Notes: generated by a model from the sequence alone, not told the origin. A stretch of DNA of 64,000 bases from Kordiimonas sp. SCSIO 12603 (GCF_024398035.1 NZ_CP073748.1:549501-613500); one strand, 5' to 3'; shown: positions 34,810-44,508, counted from the stretch's first letter. Program-made: numbers and translations.

Positions 34810-36113
34810 TGACATTTTCAAGAAGAGATACGCTTAAATTAGGCGGTGCGCTTTCGCTCGCGGGCCTCGCAGCTGGTGCTTCTCGTGCTTCGCAAACCGT
34901 TGACCCGAAGGCTTCTCAGGCGCCTGGTAAACCCAATGTGGACTACCGCCCGGTGATTACTCCAAATGGTTCCACGCTCCCTTATAAACTGCGGGACGGG
35001 GTGAAGGTTTTCCATATGATCGCGGAAGAGGTAGCCCATGAGTTCACACCCGGCCTGGAGGCAAACTGCTGGGGTTATAACGGGCAAGTCCACGGCCCAA
35101 CCATTGAAGCGGTGGAAGGGGATACGGTTCGTATTTACGTAACCAACAAACTGCCGGCGGCCACTACTGTGCATTGGCACGGCTTGATTATCCCAAGCGG
35201 GATGGACGGCGTGGGCGGCCTTAACCAGCACCCGATTGAGCCCGGTGAGACATATGTTTATGAATTCAAGCTCATCCAGCACGGCACTTTTATGTATCAT
35301 AGCCACCATGATGAAATGACCCAGATGGCTATGGGCATGATGGGTATGATTGTCATCCATCCGCGCAAACCTACGGGTCCGCTGCCGGACCGGGATTTTG
35401 TGATGATGCTTTCCGAGTGGTCTATTGAACCGGGCACAAATCGGCCAGACCCAAACGCTATGGCGGATTTCAATGTGCTTACCTTCAATGCCCGCTGTTT
35501 TCCCGGTACGGATGCGCTTGTTGCCAAGCAGGGTGAACGGGTGAGGATCAGGTATGGTAACCTTTCTGCGATGGATCATCACCCGGTCCACCTGCATGGT
35601 TATGCTTTCAAGGTAACGGAAACAGATGGCGGACCGATCCCGAAGGAAGCCCAGTGGCCGGAAACCACTGTTCTTGTGCCAACAGGAGCTACGCGCACCG
35701 TTGAATTTATCGCAGATAACCCTGGGGACTGGGCGATGCACTGCCATATGACTCACCATGTAATGAACCAGATGGGTCATGATCTAGATCTGGTGATTGG
35801 TGCTGATGGGGATAAGCTTGAGGAAGCACTGAATTCTGCCTTGCCGGGCACTATGATGATGGGATCAGACGGGATGGGAGACCACGGCAAGCATGTGGAA
35901 ATGGGCCATATGAATATTCCTGAAAATAGTATCCCTATGGTCGGGGCAAATGGCCCAATGGGTTACATTACCATGGGCGGTATGTTCACCATTTTGAAGG
36001 TGCGGCCGGATATTACATCCTATGATGATCCGGGATGGTATGAAGAAAAACCTGAGCAGCAAGCGCGGTTAGCAACCGATGAGGAACTAACCGCTGACGG
36101 CATTGCGCTTTAG
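34809..36113 (+). CDS. Tat-exported multicopper oxidase (copper-tolerance type)
   Basis: 434 residues with a twin-arginine signal (SRRDTLKLGG...). All copper motifs are present: TVHWHGLIIP, YHSHHDEMTQ, HHPVHLHGYAF and HCHMTHHVMNQMGH, giving the type 1 and trinuclear sites. Met/His-rich stretch near the C-terminus (GTMMMGSDGMGDHGKHVEMG) fits cuprous-oxidase activity detoxifying Cu(I). Shorter than CopA/CueO, closer to the compact three-domain form. Translationally coupled to the TolC-like gene (TAATG). Confidence 0.92.
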   Translation: MTFSRRDTLKLGGALSLAGLAAGASRASQTVDPKASQAPGKPNVDYRPVITPNGSTLPYKLRDGVKVFHMIAEEVAHEFTPGLEANCWGYNGQVHGPTIEAVEGDTVRIYVTNKLPAATTVHWHGLIIPSGMDGVGGLNQHPIEPGETYVYEFKLIQHGTFMYHSHHDEMTQMAMGMMGMIVIHPRKPTGPLPDRDFVMMLSEWSIEPGTNRPDPNAMADFNVLTFNARCFPGTDALVAKQGERVRIRYGNLSAMDHHPVHLHGYAFKVTETDGGPIPKEAQWPETTVLVPTGATRTVEFIADNPGDWAMHCHMTHHVMNQMGHDLDLVIGADGDKLEEALNSALPGTMMMGSDGMGDHGKHVEMGHMNIPENSIPMVGANGPMGYITMGGMFTILKVRPDITSYDDPGWYEEKPEQQARLATDEELTADGIAL

Positions 36114-36115
36114 GC

Positions 36116-36979
36116 TTATTTGAAATCAGGTTCGGCGTCCCAGTCAAACCCGGCTGGGGCGCCGTTTGATATCTGGTCCGCGAAATCAGGTCCGCGTTTT
36201 TCAAGGAAGGATTGAACACCTTCTTTGCCGTCATGTTTGCTGGTGTGATACATGGTCCGGCTTTCTGCGGCATGGGCCACCATCGGGTGATCTGCACCCA
36301 TCATACGCCATAAAAGCTGGCGGTTCAGCGCTACAGACATTGGGCTGGTATTCTTGGTAAAACTGCGAGCAATTTCAATAGCACGGGCAAGTAGTTGGTC
36401 CGGTTCCACAATCTCACTGATCAGTCCGCCTTCAAGGGCTTCTTCCGCCCCGAAAACTTTACCCGTATAAGACCATTCAATGGCTTTCTGCATACCCACA
36501 AGGCGCGGCAGGAACCAGCTGGCACAGCTTTCAAGGGTGATACCGCGCTGGGAGAAAACAAACCCAAACTTAGCGTAGGTGGATGCAATCCTCACATCCA
36601 TTGGCAGCTGCAGTGTTGTGCCGACACCAACGGACGCACCGTTGATGGCGGCGATCAACGGCTTTTTCATTCGGTACATACGCAGTACCATCACACCGCC
36701 GCTATCACGGTTTTTAATCATATCAGGGGAACTTGCGTCCACGCTTTCATCAAGGCCGAAAACATTACCGTCGGTGGATAGATCCATCCCGGCGCAGAAG
36801 GCTCTGCCATTCCCGGTGAAAATAACAGCGCGGATATTATCATCAGCATCAGCTGCATCGAGGGCATTGATGACTTCCTCGCCCATTTCAACAGTGAAAG
36901 CGTTCATGTTATCGGGCCGGTTCAGCCGGATGATCATGATGTTTTCGTCTGTTGTTATATCAAGCGTATTATAAGCCAC
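36116..36979 (-). CDS. Enoyl-CoA hydratase/isomerase family protein
   Basis: 287 residues. Crotonase fold: IIRLNRPDNMNAFTVEMGEE, the oxyanion segment GRAFCAGMDLS, and INGASVGVGTTLQLPMDVRIA. The GTG at 36979 follows GGAGGGA at normal spacing; an ATG four codons upstream would bury this site. Probably a long-chain or general enoyl-CoA hydratase; not adjacent to the anthraniloyl-CoA genes. Ends two bases from the multicopper oxidase stop. Confidence 0.85.
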   Translation of the reverse strand: MAYNTLDITTDENIMIIRLNRPDNMNAFTVEMGEEVINALDAADADDNIRAVIFTGNGRAFCAGMDLSTDGNVFGLDESVDASSPDMIKNRDSGGVMVLRMYRMKKPLIAAINGASVGVGTTLQLPMDVRIASTYAKFGFVFSQRGITLESCASWFLPRLVGMQKAIEWSYTGKVFGAEEALEGGLISEIVEPDQLLARAIEIARSFTKNTSPMSVALNRQLLWRMMGADHPMVAHAAESRTMYHTSKHDGKEGVQSFLEKRGPDFADQISNGAPAGFDWDAEPDFK

Positions 36980-37098
36980 TGTTCCCTCCATCTGCTTTTA
37001 TGCCTTTAAGCCCTAAGATAGAGCGGTCGCTAAATATGGAAAATATTTGATTTATCAAACCAGCCAGTCCACAATTAGGTTTCTTGAGGGAGAGATAA

Positions 37099-37623
37099 AT
37101 GCGTAACTGGTTTTATGAGCAGATGGCTATGTATTCTGCTTATCACAGGGATTACAGAAACCAACTGACCCACCATCTTGGTGTGCCGATGATTGTGTTT
37201 TCCATTATGGTGCTGTTGTCACCGATTGAGCTGATGCAGTTTGAATCCGGTCCGCTTAATCTGGCGACGGTTTTGATGGCTGGGCTTTTGCTGTTTTATA
37301 TTTTATCAGCGCCACTTGTGGGGACGATCGCAACCTTTATTTATGGCGGGTTACTGTATTTTGCGAACATCGTTGGCCAGACCAATATGGAAATTGTGCT
37401 GAAAATCTTTGGCGTATTTTTTGTGGGCGGTTGGGCTATCCAGTTTACCGGGCATATTTATGAAGGCCGGAAACCAGCACTTTTCGATAATATTCTCCAG
37501 ATATTTATGGCCCCATCTTTCCTGATTGCAGAAGTGCTATTCCTTCTGAAGCTGGAAAAAGGTTTGAAGGCGGAAATTGAAGAGCGGATGCCTGCTTATC
37601 TTCCTGAAGCCAAAGAGGAATAG
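37099..37623 (+). CDS. Mpo1-like (DUF962) membrane protein
   Basis: 174 residues, four to five membrane segments. The family signatures are YSAYHRDYRNQLTHHLGVP at the N-terminus and QFTGHIYEGRKPALFDN in the second half, with conserved histidines. Yeast Mpo1 is an Fe(II)-dependent dioxygenase in alpha-oxidation of 2-hydroxy fatty acids; bacterial relatives are uncharacterised, so the same reaction is only possible. One base separates it from the convergent cardiolipin synthase stop. Confidence 0.85.
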   Translation: MRNWFYEQMAMYSAYHRDYRNQLTHHLGVPMIVFSIMVLLSPIELMQFESGPLNLATVLMAGLLLFYILSAPLVGTIATFIYGGLLYFANIVGQTNMEIVLKIFGVFFVGGWAIQFTGHIYEGRKPALFDNILQIFMAPSFLIAEVLFLLKLEKGLKAEIEERMPAYLPEAKEE

Positions 37624-37624
37624 C

Positions 37625-39082
37625 TTATAGATAAGGGCTTGCGAGCCAGAGAATTCGGCCCAGGATACGCTTGTATCTTGGGCGTTTGTTTAAGGCTTCC
37701 AAGTTCATCAGTTTCGCTGACGTGAAGCGTTCTGAAACCCAGCTGCGAAGCTGTGAATTAAAGGCTTCATCATAAATTTCCACGTTGAATTCAAAATTCA
37801 GTTTCAGAGACCGCGCATCCCAGTTTGAAGACCCGAACAGCGACCAGCGCTTATCCACAACCATTAACTTCGAATGATCAAATGGTGGTTTGGACATATA
37901 AAGGTTACATCCAGCCTGCACCAGTTGTCGTACGCCAGACATAGCTGCCATACCGAACATGGGAAGATTACTTTTCTCTGGCACGAGAATGTCAACCTGA
38001 ACTCCGCGCAGTGATGCTTGTTTCAGAGCTTCAATGAGTGCCTGTTCCGGCAGAAAATAGGGCGTGATAATTTGCACATGTTTACGCGCCGAAGCCAGTG
38101 CGCTTTCAATTATCATCGCTGTTTTTTGGCGGCGTTCATCCGGGCCATCAGCGATGGCTCGTGCCGGATTTCCGCCTTCAATTGGTGTGATTGGAGGCAG
38201 CCATTTTTCCTCTGGTAATTCTTCGCCGCTTGAGAAAGCCCAGTCATCTGCGAAGGCATCCATCATCTGGGTGACAATGGGGCCTTCAAGCGCGAAATGT
38301 GTATCGCGCACGCGCGGTGTACCGTCACTACGTTCAAGGTGATGCTTCCTGATATTCATACCACCCGCAAAACCTAGTTTTCCGTCAATGATCAGCAGTT
38401 TCCGGTGAGTGCGCAGGTTAAAGAAAGCAAGCCGCCAGGAAAAACGTGCCGGATTAAAGGAAGTAACCGGAACATTGAGCCGCCTGAGCAGGTTTGAAAC
38501 CGGTTTGAAGCCGTAAAGATTGCCAACAGCATCCACTAGCACTCGTACTTCCACGCCTCTATCTTTTGCGCGGGCAAGAGCCGCTACAAAACGCCTACCT
38601 GCCTGATCTGCCTGAAAAATATAGGTGGTGAGCGCAACTGTATGTTCAGCACCATCAATCGCTTTTATCATCGCGTCATAAGCTTGGCGGCCACCTTCAA
38701 GCGGGGTGATTTTGTTGCCGAGCGCCAGTTGCTGCGCGCTCACACGACCAGAAAGCCTGTCATGCGCGCGCCAGCGGTTCGGTGCATCTGGCATACCGTC
38801 GATAATCTGAGGGCCACCCGGATCAACAAGTTCACCTGAACGGGGGCGCAGGCCGCGTTTTTCCCGAGATAACCTAGCTCTACGCTGGATGCGGTTGATG
38901 CCGAAAAGAAGATACATCAAAAGCCCGAAGATAGGAGCAAGCCAAACAAGGCCTAGCCACGATACCGCTGACCTTACTTCCTCTTTGGTGCGCATAATCT
39001 GGATGCTGGCAAGAATTTGCGCAATAAGCACAACTGCCGCTATCAGCACCCCGTCAGGCCATATCCATGCCTCTAAATTCAT
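37625..39082 (-). CDS. cls: Cardiolipin synthase (phospholipase D family)
   Basis: 485 residues. Two N-terminal membrane segments (ILASIQ..., SWLGLVWLAPIFGLLMYLLF), then two HKD motifs: THRKLLIIDGKLGFAGGMN and DHSKLMVVDKRWSLFGSSNWD. This is the bacterial ClsA layout, joining two phosphatidylglycerols to cardiolipin in the inner membrane. GGGAG precedes the ATG. Confidence 0.92.
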   Translation of the reverse strand: MNLEAWIWPDGVLIAAVVLIAQILASIQIMRTKEEVRSAVSWLGLVWLAPIFGLLMYLLFGINRIQRRARLSREKRGLRPRSGELVDPGGPQIIDGMPDAPNRWRAHDRLSGRVSAQQLALGNKITPLEGGRQAYDAMIKAIDGAEHTVALTTYIFQADQAGRRFVAALARAKDRGVEVRVLVDAVGNLYGFKPVSNLLRRLNVPVTSFNPARFSWRLAFFNLRTHRKLLIIDGKLGFAGGMNIRKHHLERSDGTPRVRDTHFALEGPIVTQMMDAFADDWAFSSGEELPEEKWLPPITPIEGGNPARAIADGPDERRQKTAMIIESALASARKHVQIITPYFLPEQALIEALKQASLRGVQVDILVPEKSNLPMFGMAAMSGVRQLVQAGCNLYMSKPPFDHSKLMVVDKRWSLFGSSNWDARSLKLNFEFNVEIYDEAFNSQLRSWVSERFTSAKLMNLEALNKRPRYKRILGRILWLASPYL

Positions 39083-39214
39083 AAAGCTCCCGTCACCAGA
39101 TAAGCTTATTATATAGTGGGTTTACCCGCGGCCGAAAAGAGGCTGTATGATCTTCATTTAACCCGCGACAATAATGCGCTTGTTCCCTAGCCCGCTATTC
39201 TGTAGCGTGCAGCC

Positions 39215-39898
39215 ATGAGCAGAGTGCAGAATAATAGTGATGAAACACATGTTTACCGTGGGGATAACTTATCCTGCTGGCGGGGTGGACGTATGGTGTT
39301 TGAAGGCCTTTCTTTTGAAGTAAAGGCTGGTGAATATTTGCATCTGAAAGGCGCGAACGGTAGCGGAAAATCCACGCTCATTCGGTTGCTTGCTGGCTTG
39401 CTTGAAACTCGTACAGGTTCGGCCAGTTTTGCCGGTGATCCTATGCTGGGTTCTGATGTGGCGGCTTCTGCGCATGTAATTTATTCTGGCCACCAGCATG
39501 CTCTTAAACCGGTTCTTACGCTGAGAGAAAATTCCGAAAATTACGTGAAGTTGATGACAGGCGGTTCGCTTGCTTACGAAACACTGGAAGCTGCTGTAGA
39601 TAGGTTTGATCTTTATGATCTGATTGATACGCCTGTCCGGTATTTTTCCAGCGGTCAAACGCATCGATGTTCGCTTCTGCGGTTTTGTTTGCTTGACCGC
39701 CCTATCTGGTTGATGGACGAACCAACCGTGGGGTTGGATGCAGAAAACAGAGGAAGGCTTGAAGCTGTTATGCAGGACCATTTGAACAGTGGTGGTATTA
39801 TTCTCGCAGCTTCTCATGATCCTCTGAATTTGGACGGTAAAACCCTGATGATGGCGGATTTTGAAGCTAAGGCATCCGGGCAGGAATATTGGTTATGA
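39215..39898 (+). CDS. ccmA: Cytochrome c maturation ABC transporter ATPase CcmA
   Basis: 227 residues. Walker A GANGSGKST, signature YFSSGQTHRCSL and Walker B WLMDEPTVGLD. Together with CcmB and CcmC it drives release of holo-CcmE in heme handling. First gene of an ordered ccmABCDEFGHI run; overlaps ccmB by ATGA. Confidence 0.95.
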   Translation: MSRVQNNSDETHVYRGDNLSCWRGGRMVFEGLSFEVKAGEYLHLKGANGSGKSTLIRLLAGLLETRTGSASFAGDPMLGSDVAASAHVIYSGHQHALKPVLTLRENSENYVKLMTGGSLAYETLEAAVDRFDLYDLIDTPVRYFSSGQTHRCSLLRFCLLDRPIWLMDEPTVGLDAENRGRLEAVMQDHLNSGGIILAASHDPLNLDGKTLMMADFEAKASGQEYWL

Positions 39899-40581
39899 CG
39901 GCAGCAGTTAAAAGCACAGGTGTTTTCTGGGCTGTTGTACGCCGGGATATTAAGCTTGCATGGTCGCAAGGCGGTACTGGCACCATGGCGCTTTCCTTTT
40001 TCCTGATTGCTGTGAGCTTGTTCCCGTTTGGTGTGGGGCCGGAACCACAAATGCTGGCACGGATAGCGGCCGGAGTGATTTGGGTGGTGGCACTGCTTGC
40101 CTGTCTGCTTAGCCTCGATCGACTGTTTCAGGCAGATTTTGAAGATGGCAGCCTTGATGATCTCGCTTTATCCCCGATTGGTATGATGGGTATTGCCGCC
40201 GCTAAAACACTGGCGCACTGGATATCAACTGTGCTGCCGCTTGTAGTGATGGCACCGCTTCTGGCTATGTTGATGCAGTTACCGAATGAAGGCTATTTGC
40301 TTTTGGTTATTTCGCTCCTTATCGGCACGCCAGCACTTAGTTTGTTCGGGGCTATTGGTGCGGCACTTACGGTTTCCGTCAGGCGTGGTGGGGTTTTGAT
40401 GTCACTTCTTGTTTTGCCACTTTATATTCCGACGTTGATTTTTGGGGTAGGTGCCGTTGATGCGGTAATATTAAGTGCAGATCCAACACCGCATCTGGCA
40501 CTCCTCGGAGCAGTAACACTTGTGGGAATTGTTGTATCCCCATTTGCAACAGCAGCAGCACTTAGGTTATCACTGGAGTAA
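39895..40581 (+). CDS. ccmB: Heme exporter/cytochrome c maturation membrane protein CcmB
   Basis: 228 residues, six membrane segments. Seen: VVRRDIKLAWSQGGTGTMAL, DFEDGSLDDLALSP and TPALSLFGAIGAALTVSVRRGGVL, all CcmB hallmarks. The ATG at 39895 overlaps the ccmA TGA. Partner of CcmA in the inner membrane complex. Confidence 0.95.
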   Translation: MTAAVKSTGVFWAVVRRDIKLAWSQGGTGTMALSFFLIAVSLFPFGVGPEPQMLARIAAGVIWVVALLACLLSLDRLFQADFEDGSLDDLALSPIGMMGIAAAKTLAHWISTVLPLVVMAPLLAMLMQLPNEGYLLLVISLLIGTPALSLFGAIGAALTVSVRRGGVLMSLLVLPLYIPTLIFGVGAVDAVILSADPTPHLALLGAVTLVGIVVSPFATAAALRLSLE

Positions 40582-40649
40582 GGAAATACAGAACGCTGAG
40601 ACACCAAGTCGCACTTGCTGAAACCAGCGTTTCTCTTTAGGTAAGGGCC

Positions 40650-41387
40650 ATGCATAGATTCGCAAATCCAGCACAGTTTAACCGCCTGGCAGATAAGATT
40701 TTGCCGTGGGCGATTGCTATCACCGTTATCACGCTGGTGGTTGGGCTTTATTATGCGCTGTTCGCAAGCCCGGAAGATTACCAGCAGGGCTCCAGTGTGC
40801 GTATGATGTATGTACATGTGCCAGCGGCCTGGATGGCTATGTTCGTATACGGTGTTCTAGCGGTTTCCGGTTTTGTAGCCCTTGTTTGGAAACACCCGCT
40901 CGCATTGATTTCTGGCAAAGCTGCTGCGCCAATAGGGGCGGTGTTTACGCTTCTCGCGCTTATCACAGGCTCTCTTTGGGGTAAGCCTATGTGGGGCACA
41001 TATTGGGAATGGGATGGCCGCATGACAAGTGTGCTTGTGCTATTCTTTTTCTATCTCGGTTATATGGCGCTTTGGCAGGGTATTGAAGATGAAGACAAGG
41101 CCGGGAAGGCTACGTCAATTCTCGCGCTTGTAGGTGTTGTGAACTTGCCGATTATCAAGTTTTCTGTGGAGTGGTGGAACACCCTTCACCAGCCAGCAAG
41201 TGTGATGCGCCTTGATGGGCCAACCATCCACACAGATATGCTTATTCCGCTTCTAACCCTTGCGGTAGCTTACAAAGCTTATTTTGTAGTGGTATTCCTG
41301 TGGCGCATGAAACTGGAAATTAACGAGCGGAAAATCTCCGCACTAGCGCAAGCTGCAAACGTGAAAGTACATCATTATGGCGGGTGA
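40650..41387 (+). CDS. ccmC: Heme transporter subunit CcmC
   Basis: 245 residues with six membrane helices and the tryptophan-rich heme motif WGKPMWGTYWEWDGRMTS, flanked by histidines (VHVPAAWMA; HQPASVM) expected to ligate heme. It loads heme onto CcmE. A 68-base gap separates it from ccmB; it overlaps ccmD. Confidence 0.95.
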   Translation: MHRFANPAQFNRLADKILPWAIAITVITLVVGLYYALFASPEDYQQGSSVRMMYVHVPAAWMAMFVYGVLAVSGFVALVWKHPLALISGKAAAPIGAVFTLLALITGSLWGKPMWGTYWEWDGRMTSVLVLFFFYLGYMALWQGIEDEDKAGKATSILALVGVVNLPIIKFSVEWWNTLHQPASVMRLDGPTIHTDMLIPLLTLAVAYKAYFVVVFLWRMKLEINERKISALAQAANVKVHHYGG

Positions 41388-41523
41388 TTACTCATTTTAT
41401 ATTGCGGTAACATACGGTATTTCAGCTGTTGCTCTCTTGCTTTTGGCAGGGTTGAGTTACCGCCGTATGAAAGCATCCAACGCGAAAGTGGCTGAGCTTA
41501 GAAGCCGCAGAAGGAAACGGTAA
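41377..41523 (+). CDS. ccmD: Heme exporter protein CcmD (48 residues)
   Basis: Small frame of 48 codons beginning inside the end of ccmC and ending one base before ccmE. It has one membrane helix (VTYGISAVALLLLAGLSY) and a strongly basic tail (RSRRRKR), the normal CcmD form. CcmD holds CcmE to the CcmABC complex. Identified by position and topology since the sequence is poorly conserved. Confidence 0.88.
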   Translation: MAGDYSFYIAVTYGISAVALLLLAGLSYRRMKASNAKVAELRSRRRKR

Positions 41524-41524
41524 C

Positions 41525-41992
41525 GTGTCAAAGGGCCTTAAATCTCGTAAAAAACAGCGGCTGATTGTGCTTTCAACCGCTGTTGCGGCGCTTGTGGGTG
41601 CTGTGCTTCTGGTGCTTTTTGCCCTTGGCGGCGATAGCCTTAGCCTGTTTTTGCAGCCTTCCAGTGTTCTAGAGAAGAAAATTCAGGCAGGACAGCGTTT
41701 CCGTCTTGGTGGTTTGGTACAGGATGGAAGCTTCAAAAAGCTTGAAGATGGCCTGACTTATAAATTCGTAGTGACAGACTGTGCGGCGGATATCCCTGTT
41801 CAGTTTAAGGGTCTGTTGCCTGATCTATTCCGTGAAGGACAAGGTGTTGTAACCGAAGGTGCCTTGGATGCGACCGGGATCTTCATGGCAGATACCGTGC
41901 TAGCAAAGCATGACGAAAATTACACACCCAAAGGTACGATGCCAAAGAATGTAGAAGCGTGTGAGCACCCTGAAAAAGCTGCGGGGTATTAA
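41525..41992 (+). CDS. ccmE: Periplasmic heme chaperone CcmE
   Basis: 155 residues. One N-terminal membrane anchor (RLIVLSTAVAALVGAVLLVL) then a beta barrel. The covalent heme-binding histidine is H129 in the conserved KHDENYTPK, with Tyr133 following. GTG start one base after the ccmD stop. Confidence 0.95.
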   Translation: MSKGLKSRKKQRLIVLSTAVAALVGAVLLVLFALGGDSLSLFLQPSSVLEKKIQAGQRFRLGGLVQDGSFKKLEDGLTYKFVVTDCAADIPVQFKGLLPDLFREGQGVVTEGALDATGIFMADTVLAKHDENYTPKGTMPKNVEACEHPEKAAGY

Positions 41993-41995
41993 ACT

Positions 41996-43972
41996 GTGAT
42001 CCCTGAAATTGGACATTTTGCACTTGCTGTTGCCTTGATGCTTGCCCTTGTAGGGGCGATAGTACCGCATGTAGGTATCGCGCGCGGCGATGCTCGCCTT
42101 ATGGGGTTGGCGGACCGGGTGATTTATGGCCAGTTTCTAATGGCGCTCATCGCTTTTGGTGCGCTTACATATGCTTATGTGATCTCTGACTTCTCTGTTT
42201 TGAATGTGGCAGCGAACTCACATACGGCTAAACCCATGCTTTATAAAATTTCCGGCGTCTGGGGTAACCACGAAGGTAGCCTTATGCTGTGGGTATTAAC
42301 GCTCACACTGTTTGCCTCCGCAGTTGCATGGCGGGGTAAAGAGCTGCCACTAAGGTTTCGTTCACGTGTGCTCGCGGTACAGAGTGCGCTTATCGTTGGG
42401 TTCCTTATCTTCATTCTCTTTACAAGCAACCCGTTCTTGCGGCTTGATCCAGTACCTGTTGAAGGTAACGGTCTTAACCCGCTACTCCAAGATCCGGGCC
42501 TCGCATTTCATCCGCCTATGCTTTATCTGGGCTATGTGGGCTTGAGCATTGCTTTTTCCTTTGCGGTGGCTGCACTGATTGAAGGGGAAGTAACACCCCT
42601 TTGGGCACGTTGGGTAAGGCCCTGGACACTATCTGCATGGATGCTGCTGACGGGCGGTCTCGTCCTTGGTAGTTGGTGGGCTTACTATGAACTTGGCTGG
42701 GGCGGTTGGTGGTTCTGGGACCCGGTTGAAAATGCTGCTTTCATGCCGTGGCTTATTGCATCAGCGCTTCTGCATTCATCAATTGTGGTGGAAAAACGGG
42801 ATGCGCTGAAAAGCTGGACAATCCTTCTCGCGATCATCGCGTTTTCTTTCAGCCTTTTTGGTACCTTTATGGTGCGCTCTGGTGTGATCACCAGTGTTCA
42901 TTCATTCGCCAATGATCCAGAACGTGGGCTTTATATACTCGGGTTTTTAGCAGTTGTTGTGGGTGGTTCCCTTAGCCTTTATGCATGGCGTGCGCCGAAG
43001 CTGTCTCCAAGCGGTTTGTTTGGGATGGTAAGCCGTGAAAGCGCGCTTGTGCTGAATAATATTCTCCTCAGCACCTTCGCAGCTGTTGTGCTTGTGGGTA
43101 CGCTTTATCCCATGATGCTCGAGGCCACTGGTGGTGCACAGATCACAGTAGGGCCGCCTTTCTTTGAATTTGCCGCTATCGTTCTTATGTCACCGCTGAT
43201 CGTGGCACTAGGGTTTGGGCCGCTTCTCGCATGGAAGCGCGGACGGATTGGCCGCGCAGGGCAGATGTTGATTCCAGCCCTTATAGTGGCACTTGTAGCC
43301 TTTTTGGCTGTTGCTTGGGACAGCGCAGGCGGATTGCTGATGACAGGCTTTGGCCTTGGTCTGGCTCTTTGGTTGATTGTGTCCGTATTTCTTGAGCTCT
43401 TTGAACGCCTGCAGCTGTTTAAAAAGCCTGAGAAAGTTTTATCCCGCATGAAGGCGTTGCCGCGTGCCACATGGGGCATGAGCTTTGCCCACCTTGGTAT
43501 TGGCGTGATCCTGCTTGGTATTACTGTTAGTGAAGCGTGGACCACAGAAAAACTTTTGATCATGGCACCGGGTGAGCAGGCTGAAGTCGCCGGGTTTAGT
43601 TTCCGCCTTCATGGTGTAGAACCTGTTGCTGGTCCTAATTATACCGCTATCCGTGGGCATTTCACTGTCGCTGAAGATGGACAGGTATTTAACCAGCTTT
43701 TCCCTGAAGACCGTGTTTACACTGACCAGGTGATGAATACGACAGAGGCTGCAATCGCCCCTATCTGGACTGGTGATTTATATGCCGTAATTGGTGAAAG
43801 TGCGGGTGAAGGTAAATGGTCTGTACGGCTGTATTTCAAACCGTTTATCTCTTTCCTTTGGCTTGGTGCCACTTTCATGATTGTGGGTGGTGTTTTCTCG
43901 TTGACGGACAGGCGTAAGCGCATTGGTGCACCCAAAGGTAAGCGTAGTAAATCTGCAGCAGGAGCAGCATAA
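41996..43972 (+). CDS. ccmF: Cytochrome c heme lyase subunit CcmF
   Basis: 658 residues, about 15 membrane helices. Tryptophan-rich heme motif GWGGWWFWDPVENAAFMPW, upstream GVWGNHEGSLMLWV and HPPMLYLGYVG histidines, matching CcmF. Starts at GTG four bases after ccmE and shares one base with ccmG. Catalyses heme attachment to apocytochrome c together with CcmH. Confidence 0.95.
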   Translation: MIPEIGHFALAVALMLALVGAIVPHVGIARGDARLMGLADRVIYGQFLMALIAFGALTYAYVISDFSVLNVAANSHTAKPMLYKISGVWGNHEGSLMLWVLTLTLFASAVAWRGKELPLRFRSRVLAVQSALIVGFLIFILFTSNPFLRLDPVPVEGNGLNPLLQDPGLAFHPPMLYLGYVGLSIAFSFAVAALIEGEVTPLWARWVRPWTLSAWMLLTGGLVLGSWWAYYELGWGGWWFWDPVENAAFMPWLIASALLHSSIVVEKRDALKSWTILLAIIAFSFSLFGTFMVRSGVITSVHSFANDPERGLYILGFLAVVVGGSLSLYAWRAPKLSPSGLFGMVSRESALVLNNILLSTFAAVVLVGTLYPMMLEATGGAQITVGPPFFEFAAIVLMSPLIVALGFGPLLAWKRGRIGRAGQMLIPALIVALVAFLAVAWDSAGGLLMTGFGLGLALWLIVSVFLELFERLQLFKKPEKVLSRMKALPRATWGMSFAHLGIGVILLGITVSEAWTTEKLLIMAPGEQAEVAGFSFRLHGVEPVAGPNYTAIRGHFTVAEDGQVFNQLFPEDRVYTDQVMNTTEAAIAPIWTGDLYAVIGESAGEGKWSVRLYFKPFISFLWLGATFMIVGGVFSLTDRRKRIGAPKGKRSKSAAGAA

Positions 43973-44508
43973 TGAACGGCTTTGGTAGATTTATCCCGCT
44001 TCTTATTGTTGTGGTGCTTGTTGGTGTTTTTCTCTCAGCGATGATGAGTGACAGAAACCCCAAAGAAATTAAAAGTGTGATGATCGGCAAACCTGTACCG
44101 ACATTTGAAATCCCAAATCTGTTTGATGACCAGCCTGCACTTACTGATGCGCGTCTTCGTTCAGGTAAGCCTGTGATTGTGAATTTCTTTGCAAGTTGGT
44201 GCCTGCCGTGCCGTGCGGAACATGAAAATCTGGTAACGCTTGCAAGCGGATACACCGTTGATGTGATCGGCATTGCTTATAAAGATGATCCAGAAGCTTC
44301 CCGTGATTTCCTAGATGAACTTGGCAACCCTTATGCGGCTGCTGGTGTAGACCGTGATGGTCGTTTAGCCATCGATTGGGGTGTTTCTGGCGTACCTGAA
44401 ACCTTCTTTATTGATGGCGAAGGTGTGATCCGTTACCGCCACTGGGGGCCAATCGTGGGTGATAGTTTACGTGTTCAACTGCTGCCTCAATTAGAGGAGC
44501 TTCAGTGA
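43972..44508 (+). CDS. ccmG: Thiol:disulfide oxidoreductase CcmG/DsbE
   Basis: 178 residues. Membrane anchor at ~6-24, thioredoxin fold with active-site CLPC (C77, C80) in NFFASWCLPCRAEHENL, and the GVSGVPETFFIDGEG cis-Pro loop typical of DsbE. Reduces apocytochrome cysteines before heme ligation. Confidence 0.95.
   Translation: MNGFGRFIPLLIVVVLVGVFLSAMMSDRNPKEIKSVMIGKPVPTFEIPNLFDDQPALTDARLRSGKPVIVNFFASWCLPCRAEHENLVTLASGYTVDVIGIAYKDDPEASRDFLDELGNPYAAAGVDRDGRLAIDWGVSGVPETFFIDGEGVIRYRHWGPIVGDSLRVQLLPQLEELQ

Noticed and set aside
34839-35780. 313-residue minus-strand frame
   Set aside because: Fully inside the multicopper oxidase gene; His/Arg-rich antisense translation without any domain.
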